The notes beneath the pieces were generated by a model, which saw only the letters and a program-made list of their open reading frames with translations, did not search any database and was not told the origin of the DNA. The translations under genes were made by a program, and so were the position numbers. From assembly GCA_044224605.1 (NCBI GenBank), contig JBGAKC010000019.1, forward strand, positions 1 through 64,000: a DNA stretch of 64,000 nucleotides. Reading direction: 5' to 3'. Source of the DNA: UBA7672 sp044224605. GTDB lineage: Bacteria > Pseudomonadota > Alphaproteobacteria > Caulobacterales > Hyphomonadaceae. The stretch's first letter is position 1; each line of letters starts with the position of its first letter. Shown piece by piece: positions 37,218 through 45,809 of this stretch.

Positions 37218-39218
37218 ATGTTCTCCAAGATCCTGATCGCGAACCGCGGGGAAATCGCCTGCCGGGTGATCAAGACCGCCCGCCGCATGGGTGTGAAAAC
37301 GGTGGTGGTCTATTCGGACGCTGACGCTGGCTCCATGGCTGTCGACCTGGCGGACGAGGCAATCCACATCGGCGGCTCGCCCGCGGCCCAGAGCTATCTG
37401 GTCCAGGACAAGATCGTCGCCGCCGTGAAGCAGTCGGGCGCGGAGGCCGTCCACCCGGGCTTCGGCTTCCTCTCGGAGAATGCTTCGTTCGCGAAGAGAT
37501 TGAAAGACGAAAAGATCGTCTTCATCGGCCCCAATCCGCACGCGATCGAAGCCATGGGCGACAAGATCACGTCGAAGAAGTTTGCGGCGGAAGCCGGCGT
37601 CAACACCGTCCCGGGCCACATGGGGCTCATCGCCGACAGCAAGGAAGCGGTGAAGATCGCAGACTCGATCGGTTATCCAGTCATGATCAAGGCGTCGGCG
37701 GGCGGCGGCGGCAAGGGCCTGCGCATCGCTTGGAACGCTGCTGAGGCGAAGGAAGGCTTCGAGGGCGCGCGCGCCGAGGCGATCTCGTCGTTCGGCGACG
37801 ATCGCATCTTCATCGAGAAGTTCGTCGACCAACCGCGCCACATCGAGATCCAGGTGCTCGGCGACAAGCACGGCAACATCATCTACCTGAACGAGCGCGA
37901 ATGCTCGATCCAGCGCCGCAACCAGAAAGTGTTCGAAGAGGCGCCGTCGCCCTTCCTCACCGAAGAGACACGCAAGGCGATGGGCGAGCAGGCGGTCGCA
38001 CTGGCGAAAGCGGTTCAGTACGACAGCGCCGGCACGGTGGAATTCATCGTCGACGGCAAGCGCAACTTCTACTTCCTCGAGATGAACACGCGCCTGCAGG
38101 TCGAGCATCCGGTGACTGAGTTGATCACCGGGTACGATCTCGTCGAGCAGATGCTTCGCGTCGCCGCCGGCGAGAAGCTGGCGATCAAGCAGAAGGATGT
38201 GGGCATCAAGGGCTGGGCGCTCGAGAGCCGCATCTACGCCGAAGACCCTTATCGCGGTTTCCTGCCGAGCATCGGCCGCCTGAAGCGCATGCGGTTCCCG
38301 GAAGAGGGCAAGCTGGGCGAAGGAACAGTGCGCATCGACACGGGAGTCCGTGAAGGCGATGAAATTTCCATGTTCTATGATCCGATGATCGCGAAGCTGA
38401 TCACCCATGGGAAGGATCGCGCCGCCGCCATCGCCACGCACACGAAAGCGCTGGAACGCCTTGAAGTCAAAGGCATCCAGGACAACTCGCCCTTCCTCGC
38501 GGCCGTGCTGGATCAGAAGCGGTTCCAGTCCGGAAAGATCACGACCGGCTACATCAAGGAGGAATTCCCGCAGGGGTTCCACGGCGCCGAGGCTTCTCCA
38601 GAGGTGGAGAAAGTCATGGCGGGCGCGGCAGCTTATGCGCACGCGGTGCTGTTGGGTCGGGCAGAGTCAGTCTCCGGTCGCGTCGAGCCGATGAAGGCGC
38701 TGCGGCAGGATTGGGTCGTGCTGGTAGGTAAGAAGCAGTTCCCGATCAACCTGCAGTTCATGATGGGGGACAGCGAAATCACGTTCACGAATATGGGCGA
38801 AAGGCACACGATCGCTACTAAATGGCGGCCGGGCTTTGGCTTGATGGAGTTGTTGTTCGACAACAAATCCTATGCGCTGTCGGTCACCAGTGCGGAGGAG
38901 GGGTTCATTATTCGCCGCCTCGGCGTCGAGGCGCACGTGAAGGTCTGCACGCCATTCCAGGCCGAACTGCACGCCCGCCTGCCGGAGAAGCAGAAGCCCG
39001 ATACCTCGAAGCTCATCATGAGTCCGATGCCGGGCCTCGTCGTTTCCGTCGCCGTCACTGTTGGTCAGGAAGTGAAATCGGGCGAGGCGGTCTGCGTCGT
39101 CGAGGCGATGAAGATGCAGAACATCATCCGCGCCGAAGCCGATGGCACGGTGAAAGCCGTGAATGCCGCCGCTGGCGCCTCCGTTGCCGCCGACGAGGTT
39201 CTCGTCGAGTTCGCGTAA
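37218..39218 (+). CDS. pccA: Propionyl-CoA carboxylase alpha subunit (biotin carboxylase/carrier)
   Basis: The 666-residue protein combines three parts: an ATP-grasp biotin carboxylase (FSKILIANRGEIACRVIKT, ASAGGGGKGLRIAW for ATP, MNTRLQVEHPVTELITG), a middle BT domain, and a C-terminal biotinyl domain with VVEAMKMQN, where the Lys carries biotin. ATG 37218 is preferred to TTG 37215. With PccB it makes the alpha6beta6 propionyl-CoA carboxylase feeding odd-chain and branched amino-acid carbon into the TCA cycle. The two subunit genes are not adjacent here. No methylmalonyl-CoA mutase is in the window. Confidence 0.96.
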   Translation: MFSKILIANRGEIACRVIKTARRMGVKTVVVYSDADAGSMAVDLADEAIHIGGSPAAQSYLVQDKIVAAVKQSGAEAVHPGFGFLSENASFAKRLKDEKIVFIGPNPHAIEAMGDKITSKKFAAEAGVNTVPGHMGLIADSKEAVKIADSIGYPVMIKASAGGGGKGLRIAWNAAEAKEGFEGARAEAISSFGDDRIFIEKFVDQPRHIEIQVLGDKHGNIIYLNERECSIQRRNQKVFEEAPSPFLTEETRKAMGEQAVALAKAVQYDSAGTVEFIVDGKRNFYFLEMNTRLQVEHPVTELITGYDLVEQMLRVAAGEKLAIKQKDVGIKGWALESRIYAEDPYRGFLPSIGRLKRMRFPEEGKLGEGTVRIDTGVREGDEISMFYDPMIAKLITHGKDRAAAIATHTKALERLEVKGIQDNSPFLAAVLDQKRFQSGKITTGYIKEEFPQGFHGAEASPEVEKVMAGAAAYAHAVLLGRAESVSGRVEPMKALRQDWVVLVGKKQFPINLQFMMGDSEITFTNMGERHTIATKWRPGFGLMELLFDNKSYALSVTSAEEGFIIRRLGVEAHVKVCTPFQAELHARLPEKQKPDTSKLIMSPMPGLVVSVAVTVGQEVKSGEAVCVVEAMKMQNIIRAEADGTVKAVNAAAGASVAADEVLVEFA

Positions 39219-39284
39219 CGGCGCCCTTTGCTTCGTTTCTTTTGTGTTGCTAGCTACGCTCCGGTATCAAACTGGAGTCGGGGC

Positions 39285-40376
39285 ATGAAGCGTATTGCGG
39301 GTCTTCTGGCGGCGGCCGTTCTTGCTGGCTGCGCCACGCCCTCCAGCCAGGATGCGGTCGCAACGACATCAGGCGTGACGCCGCTGCCACCCGTTCCCGG
39401 CGGTCCTGCGATGGCCGAAATCTTCGATGGCAAGGCGATGCGCGTGATCCTGTGCGGCACGTCCTCGCCGCTCCCCGATCCGGCGCGCGCAAAGGCCTGC
39501 ACGGTCGTTGTGGCCGGCGACAAGGCCTACGTGATCGACACAGGTCCGGAGAGCTGGGAAGAACTGGCGCGCATGCAGTTCCCCGGCGCGCGTATCGCGG
39601 GGATTTTCATCACACACTACCACTCGGACCACATCGGCGATCTCGGCGAATTCCGCATGCAGACGATGGTCGCAGGCCGCCAGCAGATGCTGCCAGTCTA
39701 TGGCCCGCACGGCGTGAGGCCGTTGGTTGATGGGTTCAACATGGCTTACGCGGAAGACGCGCGCCTGCGTCTCGCGCACCATGGCCCGACGGTCGTCAAC
39801 ATCGCCGCCTCACCGCTGGTTGCGAAAGAGTTCGGGAAAAACTTCAAGGGCGAGCTGACGGCTGAGGAAGTCATTCTTCAGGATGGCGATCTCAAGGTCA
39901 CGGCGTTCGAAGTCGATCACGACCCCATCCGTCCCGCCGTTGGCTATCGCTTCGACTGGAAGGGTCGCTCGGTCGTAGTCTCGGGTGACACCGCAATGAC
40001 GCTGAACCTCACCGAAAACGCTAAGGGCGCCGATTTGCTCGTGGCGGAGTCGCTGTCCAGCGCGCTCGTCGGCATGGCGCAGCGCCAGATGCAGGCGGCG
40101 GGTAATCCGCGCGTCGGCAAGATCATGGGCGACATTCCTGACTATCACATAAGCCCCGTCGATGCGGCGAAAACAGCGAACGAGGCCGGCGTGAAGCTGC
40201 TGGTCTACACGCACCACATTCCCTCGGCGCAGGTAAATCTGCCACCGTATTTCGCCGGCGTCGCTGACGTGCGGCCGGCCGACAAATGGGTGATCGGCTG
40301 GGATGGTCTCCGCCTCGACCTGCCGGTCGGGTCAGCAGACATCAAGCAGGGCGAGCTTCTGCCCAAACCCAACTAG
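39285..40376 (+). CDS. MBL-fold metallo-hydrolase, predicted lipoprotein
   Basis: The 363-residue protein starts at an ATG with GGAG upstream. It has a lipoprotein signal (LLAAAVLAGCATPSS; Cys17), so it should be tethered to the outer or inner membrane on the periplasmic side. The metal motif is ITHYHSDHIGD (HxHxDH), with later His and Asp ligands (VSGDTAM and YTHHIPS). The family includes arylsulfatase-like, ribonuclease Z-like and lactonase-like hydrolases. The conserved GTSSPLPDP opening resembles RNase Z/arylsulfatase-type proteins, but export argues against an RNA role. The substrate is unknown. It overlaps the converging HXXEE gene by four bases. Confidence 0.87.
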   Translation: MKRIAGLLAAAVLAGCATPSSQDAVATTSGVTPLPPVPGGPAMAEIFDGKAMRVILCGTSSPLPDPARAKACTVVVAGDKAYVIDTGPESWEELARMQFPGARIAGIFITHYHSDHIGDLGEFRMQTMVAGRQQMLPVYGPHGVRPLVDGFNMAYAEDARLRLAHHGPTVVNIAASPLVAKEFGKNFKGELTAEEVILQDGDLKVTAFEVDHDPIRPAVGYRFDWKGRSVVVSGDTAMTLNLTENAKGADLLVAESLSSALVGMAQRQMQAAGNPRVGKIMGDIPDYHISPVDAAKTANEAGVKLLVYTHHIPSAQVNLPPYFAGVADVRPADKWVIGWDGLRLDLPVGSADIKQGELLPKPN

Positions 40377-40783
40377 GGTCGGCGCCTCATCGCCCAAAGC
40401 AAGCCGAACATCACCGGCGTGATCACGAGCACAGCGGTGAAAACGCCGGGCATCAGGCTTGAGGTCATGATGCTCAGCGCGATATGGCTTGCGACGTTGA
40501 GCAGCATGATGATCGCAAGGATCGCCAGCGCCCAGCCGCTCCATGATGGGCCCGTCGCGATGGCGTAGATCGCACAAAGTCCGACAGTCAGCGACAGGAC
40601 GCCGACTGCGATCGTGAAGGCGCCGGGCAGCTCCATCCATGCAAGCCATGACGCCGCCCGATGGGCCGCGCTCCAGCCGGGAAGGTCCAGCACGGTCTCC
40701 TCGATATTGTGAACGAGAAACGCGGCGGCCGCCGCCATCCAGGCGCGGCGATGGGCAATCGGCGGAGGCGCATCGTCGATCAT
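40373..40783 (-). CDS. HXXEE domain membrane protein
   Basis: The 136-residue protein has four or five hydrophobic segments. The HXXEE signature is FLVHNIEET near residue 24; later conserved features are NVASHIAL and the PGVFTAVLV end, matching the pattern I know for this small membrane family. The function of the family is unknown. It is divergent from the frameshifted iron permease gene, 65 bp away, and converges on the metallo-hydrolase gene. Confidence 0.78.
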   Translation of the reverse strand: MIDDAPPPIAHRRAWMAAAAAFLVHNIEETVLDLPGWSAAHRAASWLAWMELPGAFTIAVGVLSLTVGLCAIYAIATGPSWSGWALAILAIIMLLNVASHIALSIMTSSLMPGVFTAVLVITPVMFGLLWAMRRRP

Positions 40784-40848
40784 CGCGCGCAGTTTTGCAC
40801 GACAAGCATCACAGGAACCAGCGCCCTGTTTCGGCGTTTCCGTGCTTG

Positions 40849-41242
40849 ATGAGCAAGCTGTTCACGAAGTTCGCAAACGCTGTCGCCGCTGGGACCGGCA
40901 GCCCCCCATGCCTTCATCGCATGTGTGGTGTTCGTTGCAGCCTCGGCCCTCACCGGCCCGCTGTTCGGCTTCTCCGACACCTGGCAGCTGGTGATCAACA
41001 CCTCGACCACCATCATCACTTTCCTGATGGTCTTCCTGATCCAGAACACCCAGAACCGCGACAACGGCGCCTTGCAGGCAAAGCTCGATGAACTGATCCA
41101 TGCGATGGTCGATGCGGACAACAAATTCATCGGGATCGAGCACCTGACCGATGAAGAGCTGAAGGCCATTCTCGAGGAGGTCGAGCAAAACACCCACCAA
41201 CTCCCGGCGGAACGCCGCCGTCGAGCCAAAACCCGCGCCTGA
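40849..41242 (+). pseudogene. Low-affinity iron permease family gene, frameshifted
   Basis: The N-terminus MSKLFTKFANAVAAGTGSP starts at ATG 40849. The rest (ALTGPLFGFSDTWQLVINTS, FLMVFLIQNTQNRD, then LDELIHAMVDADNKFIGIEH) continues in another frame from 40907 to the stop at 41242. The shift falls in a run of six C at 40902-40907; dropping one C restores an unbroken reading frame through the join (SPHAFIACVVFVAA). The family is a small inner-membrane protein with two membrane helices and a cytoplasmic tail. A GTG at 40925 could give a 105-residue product lacking the N-terminus. The cause could be a sequencing error, a real pseudogene or slippage-based switching; the sequence alone cannot tell. 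Confidence 0.85.
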
Positions 41243-41283
41243 GGCAGGCTGGACAATTCGGCGCTGCCTCGCCTAATCCGCCC

Positions 41284-41736
41284 ATGGTCATTTATGTCGA
41301 CGCAGACGCCTGCCCGGTGAAGGACGAGGTCTACAAGGTCGCACGGCGGCTCTCGCTCGAAGTGCAGGTCGTCGCCAATTCCTTCATCCGCACGCCGGCC
41401 GAGCCTCGCATCCAGTTCGTTCTGGTCGCCGCCGGCGCCGATGCCGCCGATGACTGGATCGCGGAGCGGGCAGGGCGTGGCGATGTGGTGGTAACCAATG
41501 ACATTCCACTCGCCGCTCGTGCGCTGGAAAAGGGCGCTGAAGCCATCTCGCCGACAGCGAAGGTTTTCTCAGCCGACATGATCGGCTCGGCGCTCGCAAC
41601 GCGCGTATTGATGGAGCACCTTCGCTCCTTCGGCGAAATCACGTCGGGGCCAAAGCCATTCTCGCCGAAGGATCGCTCGGCCTTTCTTTCGGCGCTCGAT
41701 GCCGCGGTGACCCGAGCGAAAAAGAAAACAGCCTGA
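41284..41736 (+). CDS. YaiI/YqxD family protein (DUF188)
   Basis: The 150-residue protein has the complete family signature: N-terminal YVDADACPVKDEVYKVARR with acidic residues in PIN-like positions, VVANSFIRTP, a central GADAADDWIAERAGRGDVVVTNDIPLA and the KPFSPKDRSAFLSALD end. A PIN-like nuclease fold has been proposed for such proteins; no enzymatic role is established to my knowledge. It follows the iron permease gene by 42 bp. Confidence 0.93.
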   Translation: MVIYVDADACPVKDEVYKVARRLSLEVQVVANSFIRTPAEPRIQFVLVAAGADAADDWIAERAGRGDVVVTNDIPLAARALEKGAEAISPTAKVFSADMIGSALATRVLMEHLRSFGEITSGPKPFSPKDRSAFLSALDAAVTRAKKKTA

Positions 41737-41806
41737 CCGCAACCACGATCAAGCGCGCCTTGCGGCCCTGCGCCATACCTGCTTCATCGCTTCGGAAAGG
41801 ATAGTG

Positions 41807-42658
41807 ATGCAGGCGGTAGTCAAGGCTCTGTGGTTCATCGAGGCCAATGCCGGTGAGGCAGTGACGCTCGATGATGTCGCCGCGGCCTCCGGCATGTCGC
41901 GCTTTCATCTCTCGCGCACTTTCGCCGCCGTGGTTGGCCAGCCGGTTGTCGCCTATCTGCGCAGCCGGCGCCTGACCGAGGCGGCGCGGCGGCTGGCCGA
42001 CGGTGCGCCCGACATCCTGTCGGTCGCGCTGGATGCCGGCTACGGGTCGCACGAGGCGTTCACCCGCGCTTTCAGGGACCAGTTCGGGCTGACGCCCGAG
42101 GAGGTCCGTACGAGACGCTCGCTCGCCAATCTCCCCCTCGTGGAGGCTATCCGCATGCCCGACCAAGCCACCTCGCTTCGCGCTCCGGACCGTTTCGTGA
42201 AATGCGGTCCTATGCTGTTCGCCGGACTGCGAAAGTATTTCCGCTTCGAAGATCGAGGCGGCATCCCCATGCTCTGGCATGCTTTCGGCGTCTACCAGGA
42301 TCGCATTCCTTCCATGATCCCAGGAGCGGCCTTCGGTCTGTGTCTTGGACCTGCAGACGCGGCCGATGATTGCGGCTTCGACTACGCGCCCGCAGTGCAG
42401 GTGACCAGTCTCGATGCCTTGCCTGAAGGATTGAGCGGCATCCGGATCGAGGCGCGCGAATGGGCCGTCTACCATCACCGCGAGCACGTTTCACTAGTTG
42501 GTGCGACCTGTGCGGCGGCAGGCGAATGGCTCGTCCAGTCCGGCCGTTCGCCCCCGCCCGGTCCGATGCAGATGTTCGAGCGCTACGGGTCCGGGTTCGA
42601 TCCACGCACAGGGCTTGGCGGTTGCGAGGTCTGGATCCCGGTCACCAGCCTCAGCTAA
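41807..42658 (+). CDS. AraC family regulator with GyrI-like effector domain
   Basis: The 283-residue transcription factor has an N-terminal AraC-type DNA-binding domain (residues about 1-105: DDVAAASGMSRFHLSRTF and DILSVALDAGYGSHEAFTRAF, two helix-turn-helix units) and a C-terminal GyrI/Rob-like domain (about 125-283) with FAGLRKYF and AREWAVYHHREHVSLV. This order is that of the SoxS/Rob-like effector-binding regulators. ATG 41807 is preferred over the adjacent GTG; GGAAAGG is upstream. It faces the Baeyer-Villiger monooxygenase gene, overlapping it by eight bases. Control of that gene is possible but not shown. Confidence 0.9.
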   Translation: MQAVVKALWFIEANAGEAVTLDDVAAASGMSRFHLSRTFAAVVGQPVVAYLRSRRLTEAARRLADGAPDILSVALDAGYGSHEAFTRAFRDQFGLTPEEVRTRRSLANLPLVEAIRMPDQATSLRAPDRFVKCGPMLFAGLRKYFRFEDRGGIPMLWHAFGVYQDRIPSMIPGAAFGLCLGPADAADDCGFDYAPAVQVTSLDALPEGLSGIRIEAREWAVYHHREHVSLVGATCAAAGEWLVQSGRSPPPGPMQMFERYGSGFDPRTGLGGCEVWIPVTSLS

Positions 42659-44096
42659 ACACCAGTTCCGGATCGTCGAGCTTCCCGTAGCGGAGCATTA
42701 TCACATCGGCGGCGTAGTTTTGGTTGAGGCGCCACGGCTTGCGGTTGCCCTGCTTCGGGAAGCGGTCGATCGTCCGCTGCACATAGCCTGACGAGAAGTC
42801 GAGCCAGGGTTGCATCTCCGTTCCGGGCGTCAGGTTGCGCGGCGTCACCGAACGCGCTCCGGTCTTGAGCATCCGCTTCATGATGCGGCAGGTGAACTCG
42901 CAGGTTAGATCACACTTCAGCGTCCACGAGGCGTTGGTGTAGCCGAAGATCGAGATCAGGTTCGGCACGCCTTCGTACATCATGCCTTTGTAGGTCAGGC
43001 GCTTCGACAGCTCGACCGGCTGGCTATCGACCCTCACCTCGGCGCCGCCAAGGAATTGCAGGTCCAGTCCCGTCGCCGTGACAATAATGTCGGCCTTCAG
43101 CTTCCTGCCAGATGACAACTTGATGCCGTCGGCGGTGAATGTGTCGATCGTGTCGGTGACGACCTCGGCGGCGCCCTTCTTGATTTCCTGAAACAGGTCG
43201 CTGTCCGGGATCAGGCACATGCGCTGGTCCCACGGATTGTATTTCGGATTGAAGTGGGTCGAGACCGGATAGTTCTCGCCGAGCGCCTTCTGCGCAAGCT
43301 TCGTGATCGCATCGCGCACGGCCTGCGGCTTCTTGCGCGCGCGATTGTAGAACAGCATCTGCAGGCTGACGTTTTTCCAGCGCGTGAGGCCATAGGCCGT
43401 CTTTGCCGGCAGCATCTTGCGCAGCCTGTTCGCGAGCTTGTCTTCCGACGGGCGCGAGACGACATAGGTCGGAGATCGTTGCAGCATCGTGACGTGCGCG
43501 CCGTTCTTCGCCATCTCCGGAACGATCGTCATGGCCGTCGCGCCCGAACCGATCACCACGACGTTCTTCCCCCTGTAGTCGAGATCCTCCGGCCAGAGTT
43601 GCGGATGGATCACTTTGCCCTTGAACGTGTCGCGGCCCGGGAAGTTCGGCGTGTAGCCCTGTTCGTAGCGGTAGTAGCCCGAGCACATCATGACAAAGCT
43701 GCTGGTGAACTCGACCGGCTTGCCATCGTGCTCCGCTGTGACAGTCCATTTTGCATCAGCGCTCGACCAGGCCAGTGACTTCACGCGGTGACGAAAGCGT
43801 ATGTGCTTGTCGATGCCGTTCTCGCGCGCCGTCTCGCGGACATACTCACGGATCGAAGGTCCGTCAGCGATCGCCTTGGCGTGAGGCCAGGGTTTGAAAT
43901 TGTAGCCCAGCGTGTACATGTCGGAGTCGGATCGGATGCCGGGGTAGCGGAACAGGTCCCACGTGCCGCCAATCGCTTCACGCGCTTCAAGAATGGCGTA
44001 GGTCTTGGCGGGCAGGCGCCTCTGCAGGTGATACCCGGCCCCGATGCCGGAGAGGCCCGCTCCCACGATCACGACGTCAAAGTGCTGACCGGCCAA
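42651..44096 (-). CDS. Baeyer-Villiger-type flavin monooxygenase
   Basis: NADPH- and FAD-dependent oxygenation of ketones or similar substrates. The FAD motif GAGLSGIGAG, the GGTWDLFRYPGIRSDSD segment, the NADPH motif VIGSGATAM and, between them, the Baeyer-Villiger fingerprint FKGKVIHPQLWP (FxGxxxHxxxWP) are all visible. The proposed start is a TTG at 44096, which has GGAG upstream and gives 481 residues beginning close to the FAD motif. In-frame starts at 44228 (ATG) or 44273 (GTG) would add leaders without homology-like features. The start is uncertain. It faces an AraC/GyrI regulator gene. Confidence 0.88.
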   Translation of the reverse strand: MAGQHFDVVIVGAGLSGIGAGYHLQRRLPAKTYAILEAREAIGGTWDLFRYPGIRSDSDMYTLGYNFKPWPHAKAIADGPSIREYVRETARENGIDKHIRFRHRVKSLAWSSADAKWTVTAEHDGKPVEFTSSFVMMCSGYYRYEQGYTPNFPGRDTFKGKVIHPQLWPEDLDYRGKNVVVIGSGATAMTIVPEMAKNGAHVTMLQRSPTYVVSRPSEDKLANRLRKMLPAKTAYGLTRWKNVSLQMLFYNRARKKPQAVRDAITKLAQKALGENYPVSTHFNPKYNPWDQRMCLIPDSDLFQEIKKGAAEVVTDTIDTFTADGIKLSSGRKLKADIIVTATGLDLQFLGGAEVRVDSQPVELSKRLTYKGMMYEGVPNLISIFGYTNASWTLKCDLTCEFTCRIMKRMLKTGARSVTPRNLTPGTEMQPWLDFSSGYVQRTIDRFPKQGNRKPWRLNQNYAADVIMLRYGKLDDPELVFS

Positions 44097-44587
44097 AATC
44101 CGTACTCCAGCTGCAGTCAGATCGACGGTATGCGGCTTTACGCGAACCGCAATCTCGGCCCGGTCTGATTTGCCCGTTCGACCCTGGGGCAATGCCTGTG
44201 GCGCTCGCGCACAGGGCGAGGGGCGCATTGGGAATCTCCCGGCCGAAGCATGGAACAGCGGGGAACGGCGCACACAGCGATTGTGACGAGCTCGAGTCGC
44301 GGGGTGCGAGGGCGGCGCCCGCTGGCGAATCAGAAATTCCGCGCAAGGACAAAGTCATCATCGTTTCGGGCCCGGTTTTCGCGCGTGCTGCATTGCAAAC
44401 AGGAAACCTTGTTGCTTGCGCGCCCCGGCCATACCGAAAATGCAGAGTTATGGGGTCCTAGGCCTTGGGGCTGTATGGGCAAGCCAAAAAAAACCGTGTA
44501 ACCCGGGAGCTAGATGCGGGGCGACCGCGTTTATGCCCCGGCGCTTTCTCGGCGACCGGGGAGAGCCTTTGGACAAGGGGAACGGTA
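44097..44587. other. Intergenic region: oxygenase upstream part and OmpA leader
   Basis: No convincing complete gene is seen here; the frame of the Baeyer-Villiger monooxygenase continues through the first part without good start support. The part next to ompA holds a GC-rich stem with CCCCGG / CCGGGG arms at 44536-44561 that would lie in the mRNA leader about 26 bases before its start. No consensus promoter was identified with confidence. Confidence 0.5.
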
Positions 44588-45748
44588 ATGAAAAAAGCAC
44601 TTTTGTGCGCCACCGCGGCCGCCACCATGGTGTCTGCAGGCGCAACTGCATATGCACAAGATGGATGGTACGGCACCGGCAAGATCGGCGCGGTTGTAGA
44701 CGGCCTGCAGGACGTTGACGCTGCTGGCGGCGCGAACGGCCGGATTGATGTTCGCACGAGCCCGGAAGTTGACCCGGTTTTCGGCGTCGGCCTCGGCTAC
44801 GGCTTCGACAACGGCTTCCGTATTGAGGGCACCGCCAACTATCGCAACAATACGCAGGTTGTCCCTGACACGTTCGTCGGAACGAAACCGGCGGGCACTG
44901 TTGGTCCGGACGGCTCCGGCTCGGTGCGTGTCACCAACCTGATGGTGAACGTCATCAAGGACTTCAACACGGGCGGCAAGGTGAAGCCGTATCTCGGCCT
45001 CGGCGTCGGCATGGCTCGCGTCGATTCACGCGTCGCCTCGCTGTACTCTTCCCCGGGCGGCGCTCAGGCGAACGGCTTTGACGACAGCGACACGTCCTTC
45101 GCGTGGAACGCGCTGGCTGGTTTCGGCATCTCCCTCTCGCCGCAGCTCACGGTCGACATCGGTTACTCCTACACGGACGCTCAGGATCTCGCCTACACGG
45201 GTGTTGACGGTCCGTACGAGGGCTCATGGAACGAGCACGCGGTGACCGCGGGCCTCCGCTGGCAGTTCGCGGCTCCGCCGCCGCCGGCTCCGCCGCCGCC
45301 GCCGCCTCCGCCGCCTCCGCCGCCTCCGCCGCCGCCGCCGCCGCCTCCGCCCCCGCCGCCTCCAACCCAGGAGCAACAACAGGCCGCGGCTTGCTCGGCC
45401 CAGCCGACGCCGTTCGTGGTGTACTTCGAGTGGGATCGTTCGGACCTTACCGCCACGAACCGCGACACGATCAACGCAGCTGTGTCCCGTGCTAAAGCGA
45501 ACGGCTGCTCGATCACGCTGACCAGCGTCGCCGGCTACACCGACTCGTCGGGCAAGCCGGAGTACAACGACAAGCTGTCGGCGCGTCGCGCGGACGTTGT
45601 GAAACAGGCCCTGGTCGCTGCCGGCGTGTCCGACGCCGCTATCAAGACCGAAGCGTTCGGCGAGAAGAATCCGGCTCAACCGCGTCCCGACGGTACGCGC
45701 GAGCCGCTCAACCGCCGTGCGGAAGTTGCGATCACGATCGGCCGCTAA
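44588..45748 (+). CDS. OmpA family outer membrane protein with polyproline linker
   Basis: The 386-residue protein starts at the ATG at 44588 with AAGGGG upstream. The signal peptide ends GATAYAQ. Residues about 23-230 form an eight-strand OmpA-like barrel (strand patterns such as KVKPYLGLGVGMARV and VDIGYSYTD). Then comes a linker of four prolines, Ala and 25 consecutive prolines (45290-45364), and a C-terminal OmpA domain that binds peptidoglycan (VVYFEWDRSDLT, YTDSSGKPEYNDKLSARRAD, NRRAEVAI). It would link outer membrane and cell wall. The long in-frame upstream extension lacks a signal and is rejected. A terminator follows. Confidence 0.94.
   Translation: MKKALLCATAAATMVSAGATAYAQDGWYGTGKIGAVVDGLQDVDAAGGANGRIDVRTSPEVDPVFGVGLGYGFDNGFRIEGTANYRNNTQVVPDTFVGTKPAGTVGPDGSGSVRVTNLMVNVIKDFNTGGKVKPYLGLGVGMARVDSRVASLYSSPGGAQANGFDDSDTSFAWNALAGFGISLSPQLTVDIGYSYTDAQDLAYTGVDGPYEGSWNEHAVTAGLRWQFAAPPPPAPPPPPPPPPPPPPPPPPPPPPPPPPTQEQQQAAACSAQPTPFVVYFEWDRSDLTATNRDTINAAVSRAKANGCSITLTSVAGYTDSSGKPEYNDKLSARRADVVKQALVAAGVSDAAIKTEAFGEKNPAQPRPDGTREPLNRRAEVAITIGR
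45290..45364 (+). repeat. CCG/CCT trinucleotide repeat encoding 25 prolines
   Basis: Seventy-five bases of proline codons only (CCG mostly, with CCT, two other synonyms) in the ompA linker. It is a likely source of length variation and assembly errors. Ribosomes need elongation factor P to translate such runs. Confidence 0.9.
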
Positions 45749-45778
45749 TCGCGGTCAGTCGTTACGAACTGAAGGAGC

Positions 45779-45800
45779 AGCCCGGTCGAAAGACTGGGCT
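45779..45800 (+). terminator. Rho-independent terminator after ompA
   Basis: Stem AGCCCGGTC / GACTGGGCT with a GAAA tetraloop and one G-T pair, followed by GTTTCCGTTTC. It starts 31 bp after the ompA stop and ends 10 bp before the stop of the converging autoinducer synthase gene. Confidence 0.8.
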
Positions 45801-45809
45801 GTTTCCGTT

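Noticed and set aside
45193..45516. Minus-strand frame with a long glycine run
   Set aside because: It is simply the reverse complement of the proline codons in ompA.
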